A stretch of 64,000 nt of DNA, from assembly GCA_013365365.1 (NCBI GenBank), contig JABVXU010000040.1, positions 1 through 64,000 of the forward strand, given 5' to 3'. Position 1 is the first letter of the stretch; each line of letters starts with the position of its first letter. This document shows positions 41,063-51,120 of this stretch, piece by piece. Under the pieces are notes generated by a model that searched no databases, had not been told where the DNA came from, and saw only the letters and a list, made by a program, of their open reading frames with translations. Made by a program: the position numbers and the translations under genes. Origin of the DNA: Cruorifilaria tuberocauda. Lineage: Eukaryota > Nematoda > Chromadorea > Rhabditida > Onchocercidae.

Positions 41063-42478
41063 ATGGTGACAATCAATGAAGGTATTTTAGCAAAAGAAAA
41101 AGTTGCAACTGAGTCAGAATCAGTGAAAAAAAGTGAACAAATTTCCAGTAATGATATGATAAAACATTCAATAAGTGAAGGTGTGAGAGAAAATAGAAAA
41201 ACGCTGGATCTAAGTGAACTGAGAAAAAGGACGGCGGAAGAGCTACTAAATCTAGCTGAAGAAAGGAAAATTTCAACTAATGGTAAAAGTAATGGGAGAA
41301 TGTTGAAACAAGAGATGATATTTAGTTTAATGAAAAAAATGAGTGAAGAAGGTGGGATTACTACAGGTAGTGGAGTAGTAGAAATATTACCTGATGGTTT
41401 TGGCTTCTTGCGTTCAGCAAGTGCAAATTACGCTACTAGTACTGATGATGTTTATATTTCAAATGGACAAATAAAAAAGTTTAATTTACGTACTGGAGAT
41501 ATAGTATGTGGAGAGATAAGGCCACCTGGTGATAAAGAAAGGTATTTCACTTTAACTAAGGTTCAAAGTATAAATTTTACTGAAATAAATGAGTTAAGAA
41601 AATATATCCATTTTGATAATTTACTCCCTCTTTACCCTGAAGAGAGTTTAACTCTGGAAAATAACACTAGTGGAGACAATAGGAAAGATGTGAATATGCG
41701 TGCCGTGGATATAGTTGCTCCTCTCGGAAAGGGACAGAGAGCGTTAATAGTTGCTCCACCTCGTACAGGGAAAACGATATTACTTCAGCAAATGGCTCAT
41801 TCCATAGCCACAAATCATCCTGAAATAGAATTGGTAGTACTACTTATAGATGAAAGGCCTGAGGAAGTAACAGATATGATGCGCTCTGTGAAGGGTGAAG
41901 TAGTAAGCTCTACATTTGATGAGCCTGCTTATCGACATGTACAACTTGCTGAGATAGTAATAGAAAAAGCTAAGAGGATGGTTGAGCATAAAAAAGACGT
42001 TGTGATTTTGCTCGATTCTATAACTCGCCTCGCACGCGCTTATAATGCAATTATCCCTTCGTCTGGTAAGGTTCTGACTGGTGGTGTAGACTCAAACGCG
42101 CTGCAAAGACCAAAGCGCTTTTTTGGTGCAGCTCGCAATATTGAGAATGGAGGTTCTTTAACGATCATTGCTACCGCTCTTATAGAAACTGGTTCAAAAA
42201 TGGATGAGGTTATTTTTGAGGAGTTTAAAGGTACAGGTAATGCTGAAATTATGCTAGATAGAAAGCTTGCTGATAAGCGAATATTTCCAGCAATTGATAT
42301 TACAAAATCTGGGACTAGGAAAGAAGAGCTATTAATTGACAAATCTATCTTGAATAAGATATGGGTACTACGTAGGATACTTAATCCGATGGGGTCTGTT
42401 GAAGCAATGGAGTTTTTACGTGACAAACTACTTTTAACAAAAAGTAATGCTGACTTTTTTAATTCCATGAATAATTAA
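41063..42478 (+). CDS. rho: Transcription termination factor Rho
   Basis: Hexameric RNA helicase that ends transcription. A charged N-terminal extension is followed by the Rho N-terminal domain ([18 protein letters not shown]) and the RNA-binding OB-fold with [15 protein letters not shown] and [12 protein letters not shown]. The ATPase core has Walker [26 protein letters not shown], Walker [17 protein letters not shown] and [12 protein letters not shown]. Length is 471 aa. A strong GGAGG ribosome-binding site sits 6 bases before the ATG. A likely terminator hairpin follows the stop. Given few intrinsic terminators in the window, Rho probably ends many transcripts here. Confidence 0.97.
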   Translation: MVTINEGILAKEKVATESESVKKSEQISSNDMIKHSISEGVRENRKTLDLSELRKRTAEELLNLAEERKISTNGKSNGRMLKQEMIFSLMKKMSEEGGITTGSGVVEILPDGFGFLRSASANYATSTDDVYISNGQIKKFNLRTGDIVCGEIRPPGDKERYFTLTKVQSINFTEINELRKYIHFDNLLPLYPEESLTLENNTSGDNRKDVNMRAVDIVAPLGKGQRALIVAPPRTGKTILLQQMAHSIATNHPEIELVVLLIDERPEEVTDMMRSVKGEVVSSTFDEPAYRHVQLAEIVIEKAKRMVEHKKDVVILLDSITRLARAYNAIIPSSGKVLTGGVDSNALQRPKRFFGAARNIENGGSLTIIATALIETGSKMDEVIFEEFKGTGNAEIMLDRKLADKRIFPAIDITKSGTRKEELLIDKSILNKIWVLRRILNPMGSVEAMEFLRDKLLLTKSNADFFNSMNN

Positions 42479-42487
42479 CTGTAGAAA

Positions 42488-42519
42488 TTATAAAAGGTTT
42501 GCTGATAGCTTTTTTATAA
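42488..42519 (+). terminator. Hairpin terminator between convergent rho and pepA
   Basis: TTATAAAA at 42488-42495 pairs with TTTTATAA at 42512-42519, extended by G-U pairs, 10 bases after the rho stop. T-rich sequence follows on the plus strand (aacttttttgag). The stem is all A-T, so it is weak. It may serve both rho and the convergent pepA. Confidence 0.4.
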
Positions 42520-42619
42520 TAACTTTTTTGAGTTACCTTACCTGCCTTATTTCATAACTTTCTAAACGGTAGCAATAAGAAGTAATATTATAAGATAAGA
42601 TGAATTTCATACTTAAGAG

Positions 42620-44083
42620 TTAATTGCTTACTTCATAGTATTTTTCAACTAATTTATTGAGTAATCTTACACCAAAACCTACTGCTCCTCTTGAGGAAAT
42701 ATCAGTACCTTTTTCATGCCAAGCAGTTCCTGCAATATCTAGATGTGCCCAACAGGTGTCATTTACAAAACGCTGTAGAAACTGTGCAGCTATTATGCTG
42801 TCTCCACCAGAACCTATAGGAGCTATATTTTGCATATCAGCGACTGAAGAATCAATGATTCTGTTATAAGCTTCATTCATAGGGAAACGCCACAATTTCT
42901 CGTTTACTTCATTTCCTGCATTAATGAGATAATTTGCTAGTTCGTCGTTATTAGAAAAAAGACCAGCATACTCGTTATTTCCAAGTGCAACTACTATAGC
43001 ACCTGTTAAAGTTGCAAGATCAATCATAAATTTTGGTGAAAACCTATCCTGCGTATACCATAGTGCATCTGCAAGTATAAGCCTCCCTTCCGCATCAGTA
43101 TTCAATACTTCTATTGTCTGACCAGACATTGAAGTGATTATATCACTTGGTCTTTGAGCATTACTACCGACTGCATTTTCCGCAAGTGCAAGTACGCCAA
43201 TTGCATTTACCTTTGCTTTTCGTCCAGCTAAAGCGCACATTGCTCCAACTACAGCAGCAGAACCTGCCATATCTTGTTTCATTGATTCCATACCACGTGA
43301 AGGTTTGAGTGATATTCCTCCAGTATCAAACGTTATGCCCTTGCCAACAAAAGCTATAGGTTTTTGTTCTAAATCTGCACCGTTCCATTTTATTACTACT
43401 AGTTTTGGATCTTTGCTACTTCCTTGTGCTACTCCAAGCAATGCTTTCATTTTTTTTTCTTCCATATGCTTTTTATCGAGTACCTCAATATCAAGATCAA
43501 GTTTAGCAAGCTCTGCTTTTATACGATTAGCATAAGATTCTGGATATAGAATATTAGGCGGCTCAGTGATAAGTGACCGTGCAAGAAATACACCATCACC
43601 TTCTTGTCTCAAACGTTCAAATGATTTTTTAGCACTGCTTAGTTGTTCATCTTTTACTATTACTGCAATCTCTTCTACTTCTGTAGTTTTTTCATCATTT
43701 TTAGTTCTATACTTATCAAAGTTAAAACTACGCAAAAGTACACCGTACGCAATGTTTGCTGCATTTCCTTCAATTAAAATTGCTGCTTGCTTGATCTTTA
43801 ATTTGCTTAATTCACAATATATCTTGCCACCAATATTTAATTCCTTGTGTTTATTCCATTTATCCCTCTTGCCAAGCCCGACAACTATAATATTTTTCAT
43901 CTGTGACGAAGTAATAGAAAAAAAATCACCGAAGCTTCCATTGAAGTTACTAAATTGTTTTATGCTATCTACAATCCACTTCTCTTGCAAAACACCACAA
44001 CTACCTACAGTTTCATTACCTTCAAACAAACCTGTAACTATTGTTTTAAAATCAGGTGGAATTCTAGAAATCATTATCTTCAT
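42620..44083 (-). CDS. pepA: Leucyl (cytosol) aminopeptidase, M17 family
   Basis: Zinc/manganese aminopeptidase of peptide turnover. The M17 signature NTDAEGRLILADAL is intact, as are the metal-binding lysine and aspartate in VGKGITFDTGGISLKPSRGM and the Asp in MKQDMAGSAAVVGAM. Length 487 aa is normal. The C-terminal HLDIAGTAWHEKGTDISSRGAVGFGVR is typical of the family. The gene stands alone, convergent with rho. In other bacteria PepA also binds DNA; nothing in this sequence shows that. Confidence 0.97.
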   Translation of the reverse strand: MKIMISRIPPDFKTIVTGLFEGNETVGSCGVLQEKWIVDSIKQFSNFNGSFGDFFSITSSQMKNIIVVGLGKRDKWNKHKELNIGGKIYCELSKLKIKQAAILIEGNAANIAYGVLLRSFNFDKYRTKNDEKTTEVEEIAVIVKDEQLSSAKKSFERLRQEGDGVFLARSLITEPPNILYPESYANRIKAELAKLDLDIEVLDKKHMEEKKMKALLGVAQGSSKDPKLVVIKWNGADLEQKPIAFVGKGITFDTGGISLKPSRGMESMKQDMAGSAAVVGAMCALAGRKAKVNAIGVLALAENAVGSNAQRPSDIITSMSGQTIEVLNTDAEGRLILADALWYTQDRFSPKFMIDLATLTGAIVVALGNNEYAGLFSNNDELANYLINAGNEVNEKLWRFPMNEAYNRIIDSSVADMQNIAPIGSGGDSIIAAQFLQRFVNDTCWAHLDIAGTAWHEKGTDISSRGAVGFGVRLLNKLVEKYYEVSN

Positions 44084-44142
44084 TTTTGCAGCCCATCCTC
44101 AACCAGGACAATATTCACAAATATAACTGAAGAATACAAGTT

Positions 44143-44820
44143 TTATTTTTTACAAGTAAATTTATTATGTCCACCTAGAGTAATATTAAATATATAGGTT
44201 TTAGTAGCTCGTTTGTTATAAGCAAACGGTGCTATTAAGAGGTCTGCAAGACTGCTATCAATAAAATTGCTAAGAACAGAATCAACGGAATTATCACAAT
44301 TGTAGTCAATAAAAAACATTTGTGTCATGAATTTTGGAAAGTCTGGATGCTGAACCAGAAAGTTGATATGTGGAGCTCTATCACCAGTTTTACCAGGTGT
44401 TATTGTGATGAAACTATAGTAGCCAAGGTTATTTACTATGAATCTTCCTGACCAAGCAAAATTTGGATCAATTTTATCTTCTCCTACGTTTCTATCGTAG
44501 TGATTAATACCATGTGAATTTGCATGCCATATAGAAACTACAGCATTTTGTATTGGAAGACAGTTTATATCAGTAATCCTACCAACTATATTTATTAATT
44601 CTCCTTTTGCACTAACTGCAGAACCTGGTTTTCTCCTTAAATTATTTGAAAAGTTAAAATTTTTTGGTTGTTGATCAAGATCATGAACTTCTGGTGTTTC
44701 AATGCAGTTAAGTAAAACAGGATCAGCTGCAAATGATAACAATCCAAGTATACTATGCATTAAGAGCACTAATAAAGCACCTTTCACTTTTATGGTGTAT
44801 AATGTCTTTGCTTGAATCAT
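44143..44820 (-). CDS. Exported intradiol ring-cleavage dioxygenase-like protein
   Basis: The 225-aa protein has an N-terminal signal peptide (about residues 14-31, GALLVLLMHSILGLLSF) and an intradiol dioxygenase fold: VGRITDINCLPIQNAVVSIW, WHANSHGINHYDRN, NLGYYSFITITPG and RAPHINFLVQHPDFP. In catechol or protocatechuate dioxygenases iron is held by two tyrosines and two histidines. Here Tyr in HYD, Tyr in GYYSF and His in PHIN are present, but the second His of the usual HIH motif is Asn. Iron binding and classic ring cleavage are therefore doubtful. It may act on another substrate or serve structurally. It is followed by pepA on the same strand with a 59-base gap. No aromatic catabolism genes are near. 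Confidence 0.8.
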   Translation of the reverse strand: MIQAKTLYTIKVKGALLVLLMHSILGLLSFAADPVLLNCIETPEVHDLDQQPKNFNFSNNLRRKPGSAVSAKGELINIVGRITDINCLPIQNAVVSIWHANSHGINHYDRNVGEDKIDPNFAWSGRFIVNNLGYYSFITITPGKTGDRAPHINFLVQHPDFPKFMTQMFFIDYNCDNSVDSVLSNFIDSSLADLLIAPFAYNKRATKTYIFNITLGGHNKFTCKK

Positions 44821-45364
44821 GGTAGCTTTTCAAAAGTTATTTTTTTTACCATCAGTGTTAAATGTAGATCTTAACTTGTTAAGAGGAAATATAATCTAAA
44901 GCATTTTTTCTTATTTATTAAACCTGAGCTTTTTTATATAAGTAAAGCACTTTATTACTTGAACCTTTCCTTTCTTCTCAAAATAACTAGTAGCTCTTAT
45001 ATATAAAAATAAGAAGCTATAAAGTGTATAATACGTGAAAAGATAAACAAAAGGCTAAACATGCCTACCACACCATAGCCCTTTTGTTTTATACAAGATA
45101 ACCCCATATCAGATATAACTTTACAGACTAACATGTATAGTACCACTTTGCTTTGAAGTAGTGTACTTAAGAACCCTGGCGGGCTTTACATCTCGGCTTT
45201 ACTTTATTTATAATGTAAACCTTACTACCCCTTTTTACAACTTTGCAATTTTTATCCCTGCTGCGATGAGATTTTAATGAACCTCTAACTTTCATGTCTA
45301 TAAAGAAAACTAAAATATTTTATATTTTGTATATTTACTAGGAATTAGTCAATTGATAAATTCC
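44821..45364. other. Gene-free stretch with a possible small RNA locus
   Basis: About 540 bases. A TATAAT at 45027-45032 precedes a hairpin at 45045-45089: AAACAAAAGG-CTA pairs with TAG-CCCTTTTGTTT with one bulge. Further on, a less AT-rich patch (about 45170-45215, ccctggcgggctttacatct) stands out against the background. No -35 box fits well. Nothing matches a known RNA family that I can name. No reading frame is supported. Confidence 0.35.
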
Positions 45365-46186
45365 TCACATTCTATAAAAATACTGTATAATTGTTGCTGA
45401 TACTTCTTCAATTGACTTTTGTGTAACATCAATAATTGGCCAACTGTTTTCTCTAAAGAGCTCCTCTGCTTTTTTGATTTCATTTTCTACTTTTTTTGGG
45501 TCTGCATATATATCATTACCCTCATTCTTGATTGAAGAAAGCCTATTTTTCCGTATTTCTACTAGCCTGTTTACACCTATCGTAAGCCCTATTGTTAGCT
45601 TATTCTTTAATTTGGTTAAATCAACATGAAAGGGCACTTCACTTATAAGAGGAATATTTGCAACTCTATAGCCTCGATAAGCTAAATACATGCTAGTGGG
45701 AGATTTTGATGTGCGTGAGACTCCGATTAAAATTATATCAGCATTATCGATATCTTGAATATTTTGCCCATCATCATGATTAATAGTGTAATTTATTATT
45801 TCAATGCGCTGGAAATATTCATTATTTATCTCAGTATGTAGGTCAAGTTTTACATCTTTTTCAATCTCAAGATAGGAAGAAATCTCTCTAATAATATGAG
45901 ATAATATTGCCCTATAGGGAATTGCTAATTTTATGCAATTATCTTTTAAGTATTTTCTTAGTTTGTCATCAGTAATAGTGCATATAACAAAATGACATTC
46001 ATTATTCTTCTTGCTGACGCTATCTAAAATTTTATCAATTTGTCCTTCTTCTTTTATGAAGGACCAAACATACTCAGTTGTTTCTATAGAACGAAAGTGT
46101 TTTAGAGCTGACTTTGCAACTGATATAACGGTTTCACCACTTGAATCTGATACTAAGTATAGATTTAGCTTCTTTTTAAGAGTCAT
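45365..46186 (-). CDS. Pyruvate, phosphate dikinase regulatory protein (bifunctional kinase/pyrophosphorylase)
   Basis: DUF299 family enzyme that switches pyruvate phosphate dikinase (or PEP synthase) off and on by phosphorylating or dephosphorylating a threonine. Signatures: [20 protein letters not shown] at the N-terminus and the nucleotide-binding loop [30 protein letters not shown]. Length 273 aa is normal. The target dikinase is not in the window; Wolbachia is known to use PPDK for the pyruvate/PEP step. The gene is divergent from ccmC, with a 157-base shared upstream region. Confidence 0.95.
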   Translation of the reverse strand: MTLKKKLNLYLVSDSSGETVISVAKSALKHFRSIETTEYVWSFIKEEGQIDKILDSVSKKNNECHFVICTITDDKLRKYLKDNCIKLAIPYRAILSHIIREISSYLEIEKDVKLDLHTEINNEYFQRIEIINYTINHDDGQNIQDIDNADIILIGVSRTSKSPTSMYLAYRGYRVANIPLISEVPFHVDLTKLKNKLTIGLTIGVNRLVEIRKNRLSSIKNEGNDIYADPKKVENEIKKAEELFRENSWPIIDVTQKSIEEVSATIIQYFYRM

Positions 46187-46343
46187 ATTCTGTATAGCAT
46201 TGCACTAAAATAATAGTGCAGATTTAAGCAATTTGCTACTAAAACTGTGTCAATTTATTAGGTTCTCTAAATTTATAGAGAAAATATCATGTTGATAGAG
46301 CTTAAATTAATTGATAAATTATAAGTATCTTCTCATTGATCAA

Positions 46344-47069
46344 ATGTTTTTATTGAATCTTACAAGTTTCTCTTATTTCTCTAGGAGAGCTTTGCCCTGG
46401 CTTGAAAGTATATGTTTCATATGTTTTGTAGTTGGAGCGTTTTTAGCTTTAATCTTCTCTCCAGATGATTATAAACAAGGAGAAATTGTGCGAATTATGT
46501 ATCTTCATGTCCCTTCTGCGTGGCTTTCCCTTGGAATATATGGGATGGTTGCGCTACTCAGCTTTATCTTTTTAGTATGGAATAATAACATTGCTAGTAT
46601 TTTAGCACATGCTGCTGCTCCTGCAGGGGCAGTCTTTTCTGCAATATGTTTAATCACAGGTAGCATTTGGGGAAAAGGAACTTGGGGTACTTGGTGGGTA
46701 TGGGATGCAAGACTTACTTCAATGTTAATTTTGTTTTTTCTATATGTTGGGTATCTTTCTCTATGGGACGTTTTCAATAACAACGAAGAAAGAGCTAAAA
46801 GATCAGCAGCAGTATTTGCTATTTTTAGTGCTGTAAATATTCCTATAGTGAAATTCTCTGTAAACTTATGGGCTACTCTCCATCAGCCAGCAAGCATTTT
46901 TAGAAAAAATGGGATAGCAATAGAAGGTTCTCTGATGCTGCCATTAGTTGTAATGTTTATGTTCTATGTGACATTTTTTTTAGTAATGTGGACATTACAT
47001 TCACTTTACTTGATTAATACATGTGAAATAAAAAGAGAAATTAATATGCAGTGTAAGATAACGTTATAA
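46344..47069 (+). CDS. ccmC: Heme exporter/handling protein CcmC
   Basis: Inner-membrane protein of cytochrome c maturation system I that loads heme on CcmE. Six membrane helices are visible. The tryptophan-rich WWD motif reads GTWGTWWVWDARLTS. The flanking heme-ligand histidines lie in MYLHVPSAW and in WATLHQPASIF. I chose ATG 46344 (MFLLNLTSFSY); an upstream start at 46311 would add 11 residues. Length is 241 aa. Its partner genes ccmD and ccmE lie 10 kb away in this window, and others are elsewhere, so the system is scattered. Confidence 0.95.
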   Translation: MFLLNLTSFSYFSRRALPWLESICFICFVVGAFLALIFSPDDYKQGEIVRIMYLHVPSAWLSLGIYGMVALLSFIFLVWNNNIASILAHAAAPAGAVFSAICLITGSIWGKGTWGTWWVWDARLTSMLILFFLYVGYLSLWDVFNNNEERAKRSAAVFAIFSAVNIPIVKFSVNLWATLHQPASIFRKNGIAIEGSLMLPLVVMFMFYVTFFLVMWTLHSLYLINTCEIKREINMQCKITL

Positions 47070-48591
47070 TTGTATGAGAAGTATGCTAGAAAGACTAAGT
47101 ATTTCTATTTACTTGTAAAATACCCGCTAAGGCTGAAAAGTTAATGTAGAAAAAGACTTTTGTGATAATTAATATGAGCTCGCTTTTGATTTTAATACTG
47201 TTTGTATTAAATTATTACGCAAGAAAGTTCAAGGATTTTATAAAGGAATTTAAGGTTGCATTTTTAAGTGTTAATTTTTCAATTTTATCATAGTACTATT
47301 TCTCATTGTTTAGCTTCTGCTTATCTAGTTTGAGAAGGGCTTTTAAGTTCATTTCCTCAAAGGATGTTGTTAGCTGAAGATATATCAGCTAAATTAGCAG
47401 CATGCATAATGTTGAGTTTTATCTAAACTGAACAGTAATTTTGCTAGAGCTCTCAAGAGTCAGTAAGCATGGTAAGCTATTGTTTAATAAGGCTACTTTT
47501 ACCATATCTTGATAACTGTATATTATTCACCTATTAATGAATAGAGCGTTCACTTGGTATCGATATACTTGAGTTAATCCCATTTATAAACAATCCTATC
47601 TTTAAAATGCAGCACGATCAGGCAAACCATGTCGCTCGCTTAGGTCTTATCTGTATAATTTCTTAGTAGTTTCTTTTTAAAGAACTATAAGAATTATCAT
47701 TATACATAAATTTGAAGACAGTTAAAGTTAGATCATCAAATTGACAAAGCTGCAATATGAAAGTTTTTATCATCTTTCATTTTATTAGACACAGAGTAAA
47801 TATTTTATAATATTTTTTTTAAACTGTGTTGTGAGATTATCAGGTTAATTTTAAAATCCTTGATGATTATTATGCTTCACCATAAGGTTTTTGGGTCATT
47901 AGATATGAAACTATAAGTGAGTTCAAATTACGATGAATTGTTTTTCATTTCTGATCAGATACCTGGTAGTAAAAATATATTTACACTAACTACTGATAGT
48001 ATAAGGCTTTAGAGCATTGCGATGAACATGTTATATCCTTCTCTTTTATAAAAACAAAGCCATCACACTTTTGCTATTGTAGTTAAAGTAGCAATGTAAT
48101 ACATTAATATCTCCAATAATTTGACTTTAGTTTGCATCCTCTATTAGATAGTATAAGTTATTATTACTATAGATCTTGAATGATCTTAAGTTCATTATTA
48201 TGTTCTCTATTTTTTATTTATCTCACATATCATGTTCTTATATGGCCTATGCTTATGGCTACATATTGAACAGTAAAAAAAATAAAAACTGCATTTTAAG
48301 GTGTTTGAATTTGTCTCAGTAACCTTATCAGCTAACTACAAACTTAATGTTCTACTCTGGGAGATTTCTATCACTAGCTAAGCAGTGAATTACGACACAT
48401 GATAAGCAAAAATGTCAATCCTTGCATTATATTTTTAACATATATAGTAAGAGTATACTAAAAAGTTGTTCTTAAAATGTTGCATTTTACTTTTGTTTAA
48501 GCTATAAGGTTGCTTTAAGTTGAGTTTTCAACGCTTTTATGCTATTTAATATTTATTTAGGATAATGATTTTGAAATTTTGGGGGCACTTC
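47070..48591. other. 1.5-kb gene-free stretch between ccmC and the porin
   Basis: No supported gene. A 39-codon frame at 47174-47293 (MSSLLILILFVLNYYARKF) has no family likeness. A promoter pair TTGAGT-17-TATTTA at its right end is listed separately. The rest appears to be decayed sequence with stops in all frames. Confidence 0.5.
48520..48548 (+). promoter_or_regulatory. Likely sigma-70 promoter of the porin gene
   Basis: TTGAGT at 48520-48525 and TATTTA at 48543-48548, spaced by 17 bases. It would give a leader of about 35 bases before the ATG at 48592. Good spacing and position; the -10 box is not ideal. Confidence 0.4.
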
Positions 48592-50433
48592 ATGAAAAAA
48601 TCTACCTACACTATAACTGCTCTAGCTTCTTTGTTAACTTTATGTTCTCTCAGCAGTTTTACTGCTGACTTTTCTAATGAAAACATAAAGGAGGTGAAAG
48701 AGCGAGAGGCTATAACAACTTCTGAAAAAACTGAAGTTATGAAAACGTCAAATAAGAAACTAAAGGAGAAAATGAATAGAGTATGTAACGTTGATCCAAG
48801 AAAAAAAGCTGAAGAGCTTAAAAAGAAAGAAGAATTAAAGCTAGAAAATGAGAAAAAAACAAAAGCTTTAAGTGTTAAAAATACTGATTTAGAAATTCTT
48901 AAAACTAATAAGACTAAGACTGAAGCCGAAATCGTAAAAGATAATACAGATGATACAAAGATTATTAATCAGTATGCAGGAGAAAAAAGTAAAGCAAACT
49001 CTGATATCTCATTTGGGGCAGTTGATGTTATCAATAACAACCAAGAAAAAAGTAATTTGAAGATAATCTTTAGTGGCGTTGTTGATGCTCAAGGTTATGG
49101 TAAAATGGGGCCAAGCGGTGAAGATTACAAGTGTTACAACAATATAGCAAGTTGCTATGCTGATTCTAATGACCAGACGGCAAGGTGGTTATATCCGATA
49201 TTTGAGAAAGCAGAAAATATTAGTGATTATAGCAATGACACAGGCATGATTACAGATGCAATGTTGCACTTAAAAGCAGAAAATAAGAATGAGCATTTAG
49301 GGATTCTTTATGGTGCTGATGTACAACTTCAAGTTCCAGTTACTGAGGGTAAAGGAGCCTCACATGGTGTGAATGTGATAAGAGGAAGGAGTGCACACTT
49401 ATTTTTGAATTCAAAATATGGTAATTTAAAGGTTGGTTACCAATTTGGTCCTGAGGCTTTGATGAGGCTTGATGCAACAAGGGTTGCAACAGTTGATGGA
49501 GCTGCAGATAGTAATTGGTTTAGAAAAGTGAACTTAGAAGGGATTAATAAGAATTTCCCATTTTATGTAACACCCCGCCTTTATACTGAAAGTTTTTCAA
49601 GTGAAAGTGAAACATTCTCTTTCTACATGTCAGAAAAATACCGTAAAGATATTATGACTACACTCCCATTTAGAGTTGCTTACTATTCGCCAAATTATAT
49701 GGGTGCAAAATTTGGTATTGGCTACTCACCTCGTTATAGTAGCAATTTATTTATTGTTGATGACAAAAAACATGTAGGTCCAGATTATGAGCATATAGTG
49801 AGTGCTGGTGTATCGTATGAGTATAACTTGAATAAACATAATGTAAAAATTAAGACTTCTATGGTTGGTGAGTATGGTTTACCGAAGCAACTGGATGAAA
49901 ATCAGCCATTCTATAATGAATACATAGAATATAATGATCTAATTGGTATTAACCTTGGTATGGGTGCTGACTATAAGATTAATGAGGGTGAAAGTGTAAA
50001 ACTTGCTACATCCTTTGCATACTTAGGAAAATCTAATCAACCAAAAAGTATTAGAAAGTTGATTAACGGTAGCTACCAAAAAATTGTAGTTAATGGTGAT
50101 ATTAATGATAATGAAGAAAAGATGGAGGAATTGAAAGCTCAATTTAGAAAAAATGATAAAAGTACTATGTATTGGACTGCAGGTGCTGGTTATCAATACC
50201 AGAATATCTATACAAGCTTGACATACTTTGGCAGTAAAGCAGGTAATGAAAATAAGCTTCATGATATTGCACTTGGTGTTCAATATGAACTTTCTCCTGT
50301 TTGTAGTAAAAGTAAATTTATTCCTTATGCGGTTTTTCATTATTTTAGAACTAATGATAAAGGATATGAGGAGAAACACACTGTATCCAACCAAGGGGTG
50401 CTCTTCCTTACTGGTGTAAGATTTTCTTTTTAA
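48592..50433 (+). CDS. Outer-membrane porin-like beta-barrel protein with charged N-terminal extension
   Basis: 613-aa outer-membrane protein, probably a major surface pore. It starts with a signal peptide (about residues 1-24, KKSTYTITALASLLTLCSL). A very Lys/Glu-rich stretch (about 25-130) with coiled-coil character follows, e.g. RKKAEELKKKEELKLENEKK. The rest alternates polar and hydrophobic residues as in a beta-barrel, with LKIIFSGVVDAQGYGKMG and SAHLFLNSKYGNLKVGYQFG, as in bacterial porins. It ends in LTGVRFSF, with the terminal Phe that the BAM machinery recognises. I chose the ATG at 48592 (MKKSTYT); an ATG nine codons earlier is possible. A promoter and a strong terminator frame it as a single-gene unit. 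Substrate unknown. Confidence 0.85.
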   Translation: MKKSTYTITALASLLTLCSLSSFTADFSNENIKEVKEREAITTSEKTEVMKTSNKKLKEKMNRVCNVDPRKKAEELKKKEELKLENEKKTKALSVKNTDLEILKTNKTKTEAEIVKDNTDDTKIINQYAGEKSKANSDISFGAVDVINNNQEKSNLKIIFSGVVDAQGYGKMGPSGEDYKCYNNIASCYADSNDQTARWLYPIFEKAENISDYSNDTGMITDAMLHLKAENKNEHLGILYGADVQLQVPVTEGKGASHGVNVIRGRSAHLFLNSKYGNLKVGYQFGPEALMRLDATRVATVDGAADSNWFRKVNLEGINKNFPFYVTPRLYTESFSSESETFSFYMSEKYRKDIMTTLPFRVAYYSPNYMGAKFGIGYSPRYSSNLFIVDDKKHVGPDYEHIVSAGVSYEYNLNKHNVKIKTSMVGEYGLPKQLDENQPFYNEYIEYNDLIGINLGMGADYKINEGESVKLATSFAYLGKSNQPKSIRKLINGSYQKIVVNGDINDNEEKMEELKAQFRKNDKSTMYWTAGAGYQYQNIYTSLTYFGSKAGNENKLHDIALGVQYELSPVCSKSKFIPYAVFHYFRTNDKGYEEKHTVSNQGVLFLTGVRFSF

Positions 50434-50439
50434 TGAACT

Positions 50440-50479
50440 AAAAATGCACATCACATTTGAAGAGTGGTGTGTATTTTTA
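50440..50479 (+). terminator. Strong intrinsic terminator after the porin gene
   Basis: AAAAATGCACATCAC (50440-50454) pairs with GTGGTGTGTATTTTT (50464-50478) over 15 positions, with two G-U pairs and a nine-base loop. The stem ends in a T run. It begins seven bases after the stop codon. It is the clearest intrinsic terminator in the window, which suggests strong expression of the porin. Confidence 0.8.
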
Positions 50480-51120
50480 ATACCGATTAGTACTGAGTAA
50501 GTTGTTTTTTTATGAAAAATCTTCAGTATATTTAGTAATAACTAGAAACTAGTAATGTTATTAGTATCTGCGATGGTAAGTTTTATTAAATTGCTTGGAA
50601 CAATTGGTTTGTAAGCAAGTAACTGATTTCTAAAATATCAAAGTAGTTAGCTTTATATTCTACTAAATTTTCTATGTTATGTTGTTATGTATGTAATAGA
50701 TAGGTAAAAGTCTTTAGTGCTTTAATTGTCAACATTTAAGGTGTACCAAATAAAAGAGCAAAAATAAGCTGCAAAGATAATTATTCTATTCATTCTAATT
50801 TAAAAATTTTGCATTGGTGGTGTATTAATCATATTATATATGAATGTGTTGCTGATTATATAGATAAAAGTCCAGAGTTTGAAAGTTTAGATACATTCAT
50901 TATAGACGGAGGTTAGGCATTTATGTTAAACATAAGCATTCTTATTATTTAATCGGAAAGTTGGAAAGTTCTAGTTGGAATAGCTAGAGCTATATGACAA
51001 AAAACTAGCAAGTGCATAGTGGTTTTATTGAATCAATACTCTATCTCATGCAAGAAGTTTATTGACTTTATAGCAGTAGCTGCTCTAAATTATTACCTAT
51101 TGTTCCAATTTAAAGTATTA
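50480..51120. other. Gene-free stretch between the porin terminator and nuoJ
   Basis: About 640 bases. A short open piece (about 50799-50916) reads HWWCINHIIYECVADYIDK and then SPEFESLDTFIIDGG before a stop. It lacks a start and looks like a remnant of an unidentified gene. The nuoJ promoter should lie at the right end. Confidence 0.4.

Noticed and set aside
45170..45215. 6S RNA or SRP RNA in the GC-richer patch
   Set aside because: No closing stem partner was found on the same strand, and the SRP core motif is absent. Kept only as an unnamed small RNA possibility.
47174..47293. 39-codon hydrophobic frame after ccmC, considered as a CcmD or CcmI candidate
   Set aside because: A better CcmD lies directly before ccmE at 57498. 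This frame has no supporting context or conserved residues.
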